Source of the DNA: Ovis canadensis
Lineage: Eukaryota; Chordata; Mammalia; Artiodactyla; Bovidae
Assembly (NCBI RefSeq): GCF_042477335.2
Contig: NC_091255.1
Span: forward strand, 18,826,501 to 18,890,500
Reading direction: 5' to 3'
Length of the DNA stretch: 64,000 bases
The position numbers and the translations under genes are program-made. The notes under the pieces are model-generated. The model saw only the letters and a list, made by a program, of their open reading frames with translations, ran no database searches and was not told where the DNA came from. This document shows positions 21,050 to 30,932 of this stretch, in pieces; positions within the stretch are counted from its first letter, which is position 1, and every line of letters begins with the position of its first letter.

Positions 21050-21890
21050 TAAGTTTTTTATTGTGGTAAAATATGCTTGACATAAAGGTTACCATTTTAT
21101 CTGTTTTTAAGTGTTCAATTCAGCAGCAATAAGGGACTTCCCTGATGGTCCAGTGGTTAAGCCTCTGTACTTAGTGCAGGGGGCATGGGTGTGATCCTTG
21201 GCTGGGGAACTAAGATCCCACATGCTGCACACTGTGGCCTAAAAAAAAAAATTCATTCGCAAAAAGTACATTCACAGTGTTGTATAACCATCACCAGTAT
21301 CTATTTTCAGAACTTTTCATCACCCTAAATAGAAACTCTATACCCATTATACAATAACTCCCCATTCTCCTCTCCTCCAGTCGCTTGTAACATCTTTTAT
21401 ATTTTCTGTCTCTATGAATTTGTCTATTCTAGGTATCTCTTATACATGGAACCATATAATATTTTTCCTTTGTGTCTGTTTTCCACTTAACATAATGCCC
21501 TCAAAATTCACCCATCTTGTAGCTTGTCTCAGAATTTCATTCCTTTTTAAGGTCGAATAATATTCCGTTGCTTGTATATATATTTTGTTTATCCATTTAC
21601 TTGTCAATAGACATTTGGCTTGTTTCTACTTTTTGGCTATTGTGAATAACGCTGCTGTGAATGTGGGTATACAAGTATCTGTTCGAGTCTCTGCTTTCAA
21701 TTCTTTTGGGTTTGTACCTACAAGTGAAATTTCTGGATCATATGGTAATTCTATGTTTAAGTTTTTGAGGCACTGCCTTACTATTTTCCACAGTAACTGC
21801 AACATTTTACATTCCCACCAGCAATGCACCAGGGTTAAAGTTTCTCAAATCCTCTCCAACTTAAGTAAAATTTTAATCTTTATTTACATA
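21050..21890 (-). mobile_element. Older L1 3' region, antisense, split by CHR
   Basis: 'ttattgtggtaaaatatgct', 'acccattatacaataactcc', 'tctatgaatttgtctattct', 'ggctattgtgaataacgctg', 'ttgggtttgtacctacaagt' and 'cattcccaccagcaatgcac' trace one L1M antisense from 3' UTR into the end of ORF2. The minus-strand frame 21626-21829 (PEISLVGTNPKELKAETRTD) includes ORF2-end remnants. A CHR SINE sits at 21133-21250. Confidence 0.85.
21133..21250 (+). mobile_element. Short CHR-type SINE in L1
   Basis: 'gggacttccctgatggtcca', 'ggggaactaagatcccacat' and an A10 tail. The flanks attcagcagcaataag and attcattcgcaaaaag (12 of 16 identical) are an aged TSD that also restores the L1 reading across the site. Confidence 0.9.
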
Positions 21891-22402
21891 ACCCTCGATA
21901 TTAAAAAGTTTTCTAATCCCCTCGTCTTTAAATAATTATTCTGCATTTCTAGGTGGCATGGTTGTTTTTCAGTCTGATATAAATGTTCAAATTCTTATTA
22001 TTCTATTCGACACATCTACCTTCTTTGATTATAAAATCAATATTTACTCATTGAAAACCTACAGTTCATATAATCCATGTTTCTCCAGGTTTCACCAAGC
22101 TTAGAGTACTGATGTGGTCACATTAATAATAGTACCTGAAATTTTACTGCCTCTTGCTCCCAGGCAGATCTTCCTTCCTCCTGTTCTTCCCTGCCTGCGG
22201 TTGGTCCTGAAAGTCCTCAGGAAACCCCTGGATGAACTACGGGGGTCTCGGCGTGGGGTGGGGGTCGGTGGTGGAAGTGTTCTAGTGACTGATGTAATTC
22301 CTGGAGAAGCCACTGGAGGGCAGCAGCTCCCTCCCACTCTTTACCCTCGCTCTGGTGATGACACTGCCTCGAGGCCAATTCCTTTTTTGAAGCCTCAGCT
22401 CT
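21891..22402. other. Repeat-free stretch, GC-rich right half
   Basis: No repeat recognised. From about 22190 to 22320 the sequence is G-rich with several CpGs (ctcggcgtggggtgg, gggggtcggtgg). It contains a CTCF-like core at 22310-22323. An exon is not supported: the frames on the two strands (78 and 96 codons) are compositional. Confidence 0.4.
22310..22323 (+). promoter_or_regulatory. CTCF-like motif
   Basis: CCACTGGAGGGCAG matches the core consensus CCASYAGRKGGCRS at 13 of 14 positions (G for A at position 6). A single short match has a real chance of being coincidental. Its location in a GC-rich, repeat-free stretch is the only extra support. Confidence 0.3.
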
Positions 22403-23078
22403 AAGATCACGGCATCCGGTCCCATCACTTCATGGCAAATAGATGGAGAAATAGTAGAAACAGTGGCTGACTTTATTTTGGGGGGCTCCAAAATCACTGC
22501 AGATGGTGACTGCAGCCATGAAATTAAAAGACGTTTGCTCCTTGGCAGAAAAGCTATGACCAACCTAGACAGCATATTAAAAAGCAGAGACATCACTTTG
22601 CCAAACAAAGACCCATCTAGTCAAAGCTATGGTTTTTCCAGTAGTCATGTATGGATGTGAGAGTCGGACCCTAAAGAAAGCTGAGCACCAAAGAATTGAA
22701 GCTTGTGAACTGTGGTGTTGGAGAAGACTCTTCAGAGTCCCTTGGACTGCAAGGGGATTCAATCAGTCCATCCTAAAGGAGATCAGTCCTGGGTGTTCAT
22801 TGGAAGGACTGATGCTGAAGCTGAAACTCCATTACTTTGGTCACCTGATGTGAAGAGCTGACTCATTGGAAAAGACCCTGATGCTGGGAAAGATTGAAGG
22901 TGGGAGGAGAAGGGGACGACAGAGGATGAGATAGTTGGATGGCATCAATGGCTCAATGGACATGAGTTTGAGTAAACTTTGGGAGGTGGTGATGGACAGG
23001 GAGGCCTGGCGTGCTGCAGTCCATGGCGTCGCAAAGAGTCGGACGCACTGAGCGACTGAACTGAGCTGAACTGAACTC
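22403..23078 (+). mobile_element. BovB LINE 3' end, 5'-truncated
   Basis: 'aagatcacggcatccggtcc' through 'gactgaactgagctgaactg'. Frames show ADGDCSHEIKRRLLLGRKA (22463-22660) and [18 protein letters not shown] (22629-22853) in different phases, so at least one frameshift (extra A in 'gccaaacaaag') separates them. Confidence 0.93.
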
Positions 23079-23699
23079 TCAAAGCGCTGCATGGCAATTA
23101 CTGCACAGAAACAGGGGTGTGTCTGTCATATAGTTTCTGATCACACGTTGTCCCTTTGGTTTCTAGAGCCCTGTGAGGAAACTCAAGCACAAGTCTGAAT
23201 CCAAAATTAACAATTGATGGAGAAAGTGAAAAAAAAAAAAAAAAAGCTCTAACAACTGATAGCTGGACACTGATAGCTGGCCGCAGTGTTCCCCCATTGA
23301 AAATGAACAATTTTACAAGAGTTTACAGTTATCAGGCAGTCATTCTGATGGTGGAACAAGGCATTAACTAGACCATGCCATAATTGTATTGAAACACAGC
23401 TAGAAATCAAGGCATCCAAGCACCACAGAAATGTCCAAACACCTCCCTTTTCTAGTTGCATGAGTGACTGTACCTTCCTACGTAAAAATTAAAATCCCCA
23501 ATCATTGAATTACCCCTTCCTCAGGACAGACCTCAATCTAGAACAAGCCTTTGCCTCCCCGTCAGTCAAGCAGCCCAAGTCCAGATGCTAACGAGACCCT
23601 CCTGACTTGTTCTTAGCCTTGACCCTCCCAGGTCCTGGAGTGTGCATCCCTCCTGTCTGCAGGATTATAAACCTAACTGTTATCTGACAACAGTGGTAT
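23079..23699. other. No gene; A17 run; origin unclear
   Basis: An A run at about 23229-23245 is followed by a short tandem 'ctgatagctgga/ctgatagctggc'. The rest is unclassified. It could belong with the adjacent LTR insertion site or be single copy. Confidence 0.4.
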
Positions 23700-24235
23700 T
23701 GTAGCCACGCGTTCCGGGAAACAAACTCACTCAGAAGGACAATGCAAAAGTGGAGTGCAGTTTATTACACCGCTGGGCCCAAGGCAGAGTCTCCTCTTAG
23801 CCAAGGACCCCGACTAGCATTTGTGAAAATCTTTTATACCCCATGTGTACGTGTCTGAACCCACCACTCCAAATTCCTTGAGACTTACATAAACCAAGGA
23901 AAATACAGTCCCAATAACCCCATCACTCACGTGCTATGTGCTCAAACAGTCAAACAATTGGCCAATAATCAATAAACCCGAGGTTACACTCCGATAGATA
24001 CAGAAAAATTTATGGCCTGTCTGGAGGAAAGGGTGATTAGTGTATGTTTTCTCTTAGGCGATGAGTAACCCATATACAATTTTCAAGGTTCCCCTGTCTT
24101 GAGAGGGTCTTATTCTTCTGTGGTTGTTTTCATAGGCGCTAAACACAGAGTTCAGAGTCCATTGGAAAGGTGGCCGAGCATGATCAGCATGAACAGGCCT
24201 AAGATGGAGTCCAGGCCCTATGAATTCCTTCTTCA
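23700..24235 (-). mobile_element. Endogenous retrovirus LTR, minus strand, probably solo
   Basis: Read on the minus strand, the unit starts TGAAGAAGG (24235) and ends GTGGCTACA (23700), the TG...CA form of LTRs. An AATAAA signal lies in 'tgtaataaactgcactcc' about 65 bp before the 3' end, consistent with R/U5. No primer-binding site or polypurine tract was seen in the flanks, so no internal region is attached. A clean TSD is not evident (tggtat and ggattt flank it). Class uncertain. Confidence 0.65.
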
Positions 24236-24249
24236 GGATTTCTAGTGGC

Positions 24250-24524
24250 TTTTTTTTTTTTTTTTTTTGCGTTGGATCTTAGTTGCTGCTTGCAGGCTCT
24301 TCTCTAGTTGCACCACGGAGGCTTCTCATTGTGGTGGCTTTTCTTGCTGCAGACACACGGGGTTCAGTAGTTGCAGCTGGTGGGCTCTAGAGGGCGCAAT
24401 TAATAGTTGTGAAACGGGCTTGGTTGCTCTGCGGCATGAGGGATTTTCCAGGACCCGAGATTGAACCTGTGTACCTTGAATAGGCAGGCAGATTCTCAAC
24501 CACTAAGCTACCGAGGGAGTCCAT
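24250..24524 (-). mobile_element. CHR-type SINE, antisense, with TSD
   Basis: A T18 tail complement, 'gcgttggatcttagttgctg' and the head complement 'caaccactaagctaccgagg'. Flanks tctagtggctttt (24241-24253) and tccagtggccttt (24525-24537) are the TSD, the first overlapping the T tail. Confidence 0.9.
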
Positions 24525-24758
24525 CCAGTGGCCTTTGACTGACAAGCTTTACCTGGAGATGTTTAAGAGATTTAGGCTGTCGTCACCACTCTGGTCCCTC
24601 ACTGCCTCACCCCTCTTCCAAATTGATGCCTGCAGAATGACTGGAGTTTTAGGTGAAAAAAAGTTTTGTGTATTTTCTGAAAACTTACAGTTCACATGGA
24701 ATACTTTTATAATTTAAAATAAAATTATACCTCTAAAATAATAGTACCTAAGAGTGTA

Positions 24759-26320
24759 CAAAAAGACAATCATGAAGGTGGGATCACTTACCTGGAGCCA
24801 GACATCCTGGAATGTGAAGTCAAGTGGGCCTTAGAAAGCATCACTACGAAACGAACAAAGCTAGTGGAGGTGATGGAATTCCAGTTGAGCTATTTCAAAT
24901 CCTGAAAGATGATGCTGTGAAAGTGCTGCACTCAATATGCCAGCAAATTTGGAAAACTCAGCAGTGGACACAGGACTGGAAAAGGTCAGTTTTCACTCCA
25001 ATCCCAAAGAAAGGTAATGCCAAAGAATGCTCAAACTACTGCACAATTGCACTCATCTCACATGCTAGCAAAGTAATGCTAAAAATTCTCCAAGCCAGGC
25101 TTCAGCAATACGTGAACCATGAACTTCCTGATGTTCAAGCTGGTTTTTGAAAAGGCAGAGGAACCAGAGATCAAATTGCCAACATCCGCTGGATCATGGG
25201 AAAAGCAAGAGAGTTCCAAAAAAACATGTATTTCTGCTTTATTGACTATGCCAAAGTTTTTGACTGTGTGGATCACAAGAAACTGTGGAAAATTCTGAAA
25301 GAGATGGACCTGCTAGACCACCTGACCTTCCTCTTGAGAAACCTATATGCAGGTCAGGAAGCAACAGTTAGAACTGGACATGGAACAACAGACTGGTTCC
25401 AAATAGGAAAAGGAGTACTTCAAGGCTTTGTATTGTCACCCTGCTTATTTAACTTCTATGCAGAGTACATCATGAGAAACGCTGGGCTGGAAAAAGCACA
25501 AGCTGGAATCAAGATTGCAGGAGAAATATAAATAGCCTCAGATATGCAAATGACACCACCCTTATGGCAGAAAGTGAAGAGGAACTAAAAAGCCTCTTGA
25601 TGAAAGTGAAAGAGGAGAGTGAAAAAGTTGGCTTAAAGCTCAACATTCAGAAAACGAAGATCATGGCATCCGGTCCCATCACCTCATGGGAAATAGATGG
25701 GGAAACAGTGGAAACAGTGTCAGACTTTATTTTTCTGGGCTCCAAAATCACTGCAGATGGTGATTACAGCCATGAAATTAAAAGATGCTTACTCCTTGAA
25801 AGGAAAGTTCTGACCAACCTAGACAGCATATTCAAAAGGAGAGACATTACTTTGCCAACAAAGGTCCGTCTAGTCAAGGCTATGGTTTTTCCAGTGGTCA
25901 TGTATGGATGTGAGAGTTGGACTGTGAAGAAAGCTGAGCGCCGATGCTTTTGAACTGTGGTGTTGGAGAAGACTCTTGAGAGTCCCTTGGACTGCAAGGA
26001 GATCCAACCAATCCATTCTAAAGGAGATCAGTCCTGGGTGTTCTTTGGAAGGAATGATGCTAAAGCTGAAACTCCAGTACTTTGGCCACCTCATGCAAAG
26101 AGTTGACTCACTGGAAAAGACTCTGATGCTGGGAGGGATTGGGGGCAGGAGGAGAAGGGGACAACAGAGGATGACATGGCTGGATGGCATCACCGACTCG
26201 ATGGATGTGAGTCTGAGTGAACTCCGGTTGTTGGTGATGGACAAGGAGGCCTGGCGTGCTGTGGTTCATGGGGTCGTAAAGAGTCGGACACGACTGAGCG
26301 ACTGAACTGAACTGAACTGA
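24759..26320 (+). mobile_element. BovB LINE, 1.56 kb, with TSD
   Basis: Spans the complete RT domain to the tail. The TSD agagtgta (24751-24758, 26321-26328) fixes both ends. Frames 24824-25150, 25196-25531 and 25564-25953 hold successive RT segments. They are separated by a 4-bp duplication (acgaaacgaac near 24847), a TGA at 25148, a frameshift near 25520 and a short deletion near 25942. The catalytic box reads YAND (codon AAT at 25549-25551). Not functional. Confidence 0.96.
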
Positions 26321-26640
26321 AGAGTGTATATACTCTTCTGCCCACTATACCACTGATAAAAAAGCTTTGAACATCCCTATGATTTTCTCCTTGCTTTACA
26401 CATCAAAATCATGACTATACCCTTTCTCTCTCTTTTTTTAATTGGAGTATAATTGCTTTACAATGTTGTATTAGTCTTTTCTGTACAATGAAGTGAAGCT
26501 GCTGTATGCATACATATGGCCCCTTCCTCTCGGACCTCCCTCCCATCCCACCCCTCTAGGTCATCACAAAGCAAAGAGTTGAGCTTCCTGTGCTTTAGAG
26601 CAGGCTTCCACTAACTATCTATGTGTAAAATAGATAGTTT

Positions 26641-26850
26641 GTGTGTGTGCGTGCCAAGTCACTTCAGTCGTGTCCAACTCTGTGGACTGTAGCCCGTCAG
26701 GCTCCTCTGTCCATGAGATTCTCCAGGCAGGAATACTGGAATGGGTTGCTCTTCCAGGGGATCTTCCTGACCCAAGGATCTAATCTGCTGTCTCTTATGT
26801 CTCCTGCAATGGCAGGCGGATTCTTTACCACTAGCGCCACTTGGGAAGCT
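26641..26850 (-). mobile_element. Bov-tA SINE, antisense
   Basis: Starts with (TG)n and 'caagtcacttcagtcgtgtc', ends with the head complement 'accactagcgccacttggga'. First of three in the cluster. Confidence 0.92.
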
Positions 26851-26860
26851 CTGTAGTGTA

Positions 26861-27046
26861 CATGAAAGTGAAAGTCGCTCAGCTGTGTCCGACTCTTTGT
26901 GACCCCGTGGACTGTACAGTCCACGGAATTCTCCAGGCCAGAATACTGGAGTGGGAAGCCCATTTGATTCCCAACCCAGGGTTTGAACCCAGGTCTCCTG
27001 CATGGCAGGCAGATTCTTTACAATTTCTGAGCCACAAGGGAAGCCC
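26861..27046 (-). mobile_element. Bov-tA SINE, antisense, palindromic variant
   Basis: 'gaaagtgaaagtcgctcagc' to 'tgagccacaagggaagccc'. The segment between 'ggactgta' and 'cagtcc' lacks the usual ~20 bp, which produces a perfect 22-bp palindrome at 26905-26926. The same shortened arrangement occurs in sense at about 40100-40122, so it is likely a subfamily feature. Confidence 0.9.
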
Positions 27047-27152
27047 AAGAATACTCGAGTGGGTAGCCTATCCCTTCTCCAGAGGATCTTCCTGACCCAG
27101 GAATCAAACCAGGTTCTCCTGCATTGCAGGTGGGTTCTTTCCCCGCAGAGCT
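27047..27152 (-). mobile_element. Partial Bov-tA, antisense (tRNA head and linker only)
   Basis: 'aagaatactcgagtgggtag', 'agaggatcttcctgacccag' and 'ttctttccccgcagagcta' cover the head and mid part without the BovA 3' half. It is fused to the previous copy and may be part of a dimeric SINE. Confidence 0.8.
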
Positions 27153-27336
27153 AGCATACATCAATCCTAATCTTCCGATTTGTCCCCCTCTCCTCTTCCC
27201 TCTGCTTTTTGTTGGTTTTTCTACCCCTTCATTGCTCCTCTTTTTTACTCTCTAAGAGTTCTTTTCTTAGCTTATACATATATATTCACTTTTATACCAT
27301 TCTTCCCTCTGTAAGTTCTACAGTAGGGCCTGAAGG

Positions 27337-27621
27337 CTATCCAGTGAGTAGTAGCTTCTGGCAGAAGCGGGACCACCTCTTTCTGCCCAGCTTGGGAAAA
27401 ATCACTACTTGATCGTGGCTCTCCTTCCTATTGACCCTGAGTGGGGATTTAAAATACTGTTCAATGCACTCCTGGTCACTACAGCTGACACACTGGGGCT
27501 GACCTTCTAGATAAAAATGGTTTGTCATCTCCCGACACAGGTAACAATCTTGACAATTAAACTCCCCCTCTTCATAATTTGTGATCTCGTCGCCGTCACC
27601 TAGGGACTTCTCAAGTGTCAT
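27337..27621 (-). other. Cysteine-rich open frame, unidentified, interrupted by SINE
   Basis: A 94-codon frame ends at TAG (27337-27339). Its first ~6 codons lie in or at the edge of the Bov-tA at 27604-27829 and are not original. The rest has an acidic stretch (DGDEITNYEEGEF), then CQDCYLC and CVSCSDQEC, a C-x2-C-x2-C / C-x2-C-x4-C spacing that could bind zinc, then a basic end (GRKRWSRFCQKLL). If the SINE and one TSD copy are ignored, the frame stays open upstream to an ATG at 27928-27930, 118 codons in all. No repeat family accounts for it. The upstream part is pyrimidine-rich with TTTAAAG, like a splice acceptor. It could be a decayed exon, a retrocopy or chance; function unknown. Confidence 0.35.
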
Positions 27622-27829
27622 TAGTGGTAAAGAACCTGCCTTCCAATGCAGATGACATTAGAGATGTGAGTTTGATCCCTGGGTCGGGAAGATGCCCTGG
27701 AGGAGGGCGTGTCAACCCACTCCAGGATTCTTGCCTGGAAAATCCCATGGACAGAGGAGCCTGGCGGGCTACAGTCCACAGAGTCACAAAGAGTAGGACA
27801 CGGCTGAAGTGACTTAGCACACACACATA
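27604..27829 (+). mobile_element. Bov-tA SINE with perfect 11-bp TSD
   Basis: Head 'ggacttctcaagtgtcatta', body 'ggaaaatcccatggacagag' and a (CA)n-like tail. The TSD ccgtcacctag is at 27593-27603 and 27830-27840. It interrupts the cysteine-rich minus-strand frame. Confidence 0.95.
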
Positions 27830-27992
27830 CCGTCACCTAGACTGAGATAATACTCTTGAACAGTCTTTAAAGAAAATGATATTGGAAGAGTGATATTTAA
27901 GCTACTTAGATTAGAAGAAAAAATGCTCATTTTTCTTGCTCTCTAAATTACTCATTGATATGAGGAACATATAAGAAATGCTGTTATTTATT

Positions 27993-28716
27993 TTTTTTAA
28001 TTAATTAATTTTTTTACTTTACAATATTGTATTGGTTTTGCCATACATTGACATGAATCTGCCACGGGTGTACATGTGTTCCCCATCCTGAACCCCCCTC
28101 CCACCTCCCTCCCTATCCCATCCCTCTGGGTCATCCCACTGCACCAGCCCCGAGCATCCTGTATGATGCATCGAACCTGGACTGGTGATTTGTTTCACAT
28201 CTGATAATTTACATGTTTCAATGCCATTCTCCCAAATCATCCCGCCCTCGCCCTCTCCCATAGAGTCCAAAAGACTGTTCTATACATCTATGTCTCTTTT
28301 GCTGTCTCGCATACAGGGTTATCGTTACCATCTTTCTAAATTCCATATATATGTGTTAGTATACTGTATTGGTGTTTTTCTTTCTGGCTTACTTCACTCT
28401 GTATAATAGGCTCCAGTTTCATCCACCTCATTAGAACTGATTCAAATGTATTCTTTTTAATGGCTGAGTAATACTCCATTGTGTATATGAACCACAGCTT
28501 TCTTATCCAGTCATCTGCTGATGGACATCTAGGTTGCTTCCATGTCCTGGCTATTATAAAGAGTGCTGTGATGAACATTGGGGTACATGTGTCTCTTTCA
28601 ATTCTGGTTTCCTCGGTGAGTATGCCCAGCGTGGGATTGCTGGGTCATAAGGCAGTTCTATTTCCAGTTTTTTAAGGAATCTCCACACTGTTCTCCATAG
28701 TGGCTGTACTAGTTTG
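27993..28716 (-). mobile_element. Young artiodactyl L1, 5'-truncated, with 19-bp TSD
   Basis: The complement of L1 from the T-rich tail ('tttacaatattgtattggtt') through the 3' UTR into ORF2 ('tggctgagtaatactccatt', 'cactgttctccatagtggct'). The TSD agaaatgctgttatttatt (27974-27992) matches agaaatgctattatttatt (28717-28735) at 18 of 19 positions. Low divergence and a long TSD indicate one of the younger insertions here. Confidence 0.95.
28336..28578 (-). pseudogene. L1 ORF2 C-terminal fragment
   Basis: The 80-codon frame contains FITALFIIARTWKQPRCPSA, WIRKLWFIYTMEYYSAIKKN and EVSQKEKHQYSIL, the conserved end of L1 ORF2p, including its stop-proximal HIYGI. It lies downstream of the RT domain, so it has no enzymatic meaning alone. 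It is part of the truncated L1 at 27993-28716. Confidence 0.9.
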
Positions 28717-28735
28717 AGAAATGCTATTATTTATT

Positions 28736-29485
28736 AATAATTAGAAATAGGTCTATCTTATCTGATATGACAACTTCATGTAATAAACTATTATGTAATA
28801 ATAATACATATTTTTTATGTAATAAACTTTGTGTAATAAACTATTTTCCTTTATTAAATCTTTTACTTCCTAAATCTTTACTAAATAAATTTTTTACTTA
28901 TTGAGTACCCCAATTCATTCATCTCAATCAATGAGATTTTTTAGAGTTCCTGCAACTGCATTTAATATTTCAGAGTCATGCATATCCTTTTTTGTGTTTT
29001 TCTAAATAAATCCAAATTGAAGCTTTTATGACTTGTCAGAACTCTGTCCTGAGAAATACATGTCCCAGAACAGCCCAAAGGAACACAGAGGAGCCGTTTT
29101 CATTTTTAGTATAGAACTTCATACAATATGACCATCAGAGACAGTTGTACTCTTTATAATATTTTCATGTTCCTACTGGCATTGTTAATTTTTTATCACT
29201 GAAAAACTTACCAATTCTCAGTGTGGGGACCCAGATGAAAATCTTCACAAGTTCAGAGAAAGCAAAATTATTATAAATAAAAGACTGCAGATACAAATGG
29301 AAAAATATTCAGATCAGTGTTACCAGTGTATTGTTGCATTCCTGAGGCATATTTTTATTTTGATCCAAAGGCCTAATAGTTTTTTGACAGGTAGAGGAAG
29401 GTGGGGGGGAAAACCCAGCTTTGCCTTTTATTTAGTCACTAAATAACATATCTGTTAGCACTTAATTTCATATATAATCAAAGTA
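28736..29485. other. No gene or recognised repeat, AT-rich
   Basis: Contains local repeats of 'atgtaataaac' between about 28780 and 28845. Otherwise single-copy-looking. No frame of interest. Confidence 0.5.
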
Positions 29486-29489
29486 AACA

Positions 29490-29750
29490 TTTATCTTAGG
29501 TTTTCCGTGTGTCATGCCCCCTCTTGAGTTTCACATGTATTGACTTGTTTACTCCTTAAACAACACCAAGATATCAATACTATTCTTATGCCTGTGTTAC
29601 AAATATCCAAAGTGAGCCATAGAGAGATTAATATTAATAAATTACCAATGTTGTCCACTAATGAAGTGGTAAGGCTAATTTTAAACTTCAGAAGTCTGGG
29701 TCTCATGGTTGTAACCTCTTCTCTATTGGATACAATCCTGAGACAGTGAT
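29490..29750 (+). repeat. MIR SINE
   Basis: 'tttcacatgtattgacttgt', 'ttactccttaaacaacacca', 'cctgtgttacaaatatccaa', 'agccatagagagattaatat' and 'cagaagtctgggtctcatgg' follow the MIR consensus from middle to end. Confidence 0.8.
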
Positions 29751-30222
29751 CGGACCCCCACCCTCCTCCCTGATCCAAGCTGGGTCACCCTAGGCCAGCT
29801 GAACACTCTTCCCGTAATTCCTGTCCCAAGTCACAGGGAAAAAGGCTGCAAATGTTTGGCGTCGGGACATCCCAGTTGCGGGGCTATCCTGACAGGCCAC
29901 CCGTCCCACCAACTTTTCTTGAATTCTCATCCCTGACCCTTCAGATCTGCCCTGTTTCCAGCTTGTATCCAAGCCTGCTTTGCCACCCTGCCCGTGGGTT
30001 CTGTAAGCTTGTCGCCTAACTTCTGGTAAATCCCCTTCTGCTCGAGTTGCCAAAGTTACTTTCTGTCTCTCACAACCAAGGAGCTCTAACAGGACCCCCC
30101 GGGTGCTGGGGAAGATGCCTAGTTCTTTAAATGCTCTCTGCTGTACTCGTGCTGTACACAAAGCCCGTACCTGGCCATCGAGCAGGGCGAGCCCGGCGGG
30201 TCAGCGGCCTAAACGCTCTCCT
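29751..30222. other. No gene; GC-richer single-copy stretch
   Basis: Markedly richer in G+C than its flanks, with several CpGs near 30180-30215. The minus-strand frame 29790-30161 (123 codons) looks compositional and has no recognised domain. Confidence 0.4.
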
Positions 30223-30590
30223 AGATCTTCCACTTACTAGTCTCTGATCTACGAATGGAGCCAATAGTAGTCCTTATCTCAAAAAGCTGCCGTGACGATG
30301 AAAGGTGAGAAACATGTGAAGTGCTTGGAAGGGTATTTGGCATGTACATGCGGGTATTACTCGGCTGTGTCTGACTCTTTCCGAACCTGTGGACTGTGGT
30401 CCACCAGGCTCCTCTGTCCATGGGATTCTCTAGGCCAGAATATTGGAGTGGGATACCATCCCCTTCTCCAGGGGATCTTTCCAACCCAGGGATCAAAACC
30501 AGGTCTCCTGCCTTCCAGACAGATTCTTTACCATCTAAGCCACCGGAGAAGTCCACTTGGCATATACTTAGCACCCATTATATGTTGCCT
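30223..30590 (+). repeat. MIR SINE split by Bov-tA
   Basis: 'cttccacttactagtctctg', 'aatggagccaatagtagtcc' and 'aaaggtgagaaacatgtgaa' to 'gtatttggcatg', then after the SINE 'cttggcatatacttagcacc', which is the normal MIR ending. Confidence 0.75.
30348..30554 (-). mobile_element. Bov-tA SINE, antisense, in MIR
   Basis: 'gcgggtattactcggctgtg' to the head complement 'taccatctaagccaccggag'. Flanks atttggcatgtac (30335-30347) and acttggcatatac (30555-30567) are an 11/13 TSD. Confidence 0.9.
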
Positions 30591-30932
30591 TTTCTATTAT
30601 CAAACGAAAATCATTCCAATGATTCTGACCTGTATATATTGCTATATACAATATATAGCAATAATTTAAATTCAGCATTAAAATTTAATCCTTCATCTGT
30701 AAGTCCTCACATATCTAAGCAAGGTATCAGTTTAATTTAAAAAATCTCCAGAGAGAAAATTTCTGAAGAAATCTGTATGTATGCAAAGATGTTCTTTAGG
30801 CTCTGTATCACTCTCACTTTAACATAAGTTTTATCTAGTGAAATATTTCGTCTTATTTTAACTATTTCTTGAGATACTATGACTATATTAGTTTTTCATA
30901 TAAGCAGGTGAATGTCTATAATAAACCATTGT
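30591..30932. other. No gene or recognised repeat
   Basis: AT-rich with short 'atatatagcaata' repeats. Nothing recognised. Confidence 0.5.

Larger units (their letters stand above)
26433..27200 (-). mobile_element. L1 3' end interrupted by a Bov-tA cluster
   Basis: 'aattggagtataattgcttt', 'cctccctcccatcccacccc', 'aggtcatcacaaagcaaag' and 'cactaactatctatgtgtaa' are antisense L1. The expected next block, 'atcaatcctaatcttccgat', appears only at about 27160, after three Bov-tA segments. Confidence 0.85.

Noticed and set aside
29790..30161. 123-codon minus-strand frame in a GC-rich stretch
   Set aside because: Composition alone gives long frames here. No domain, splice context or family similarity was recognised.
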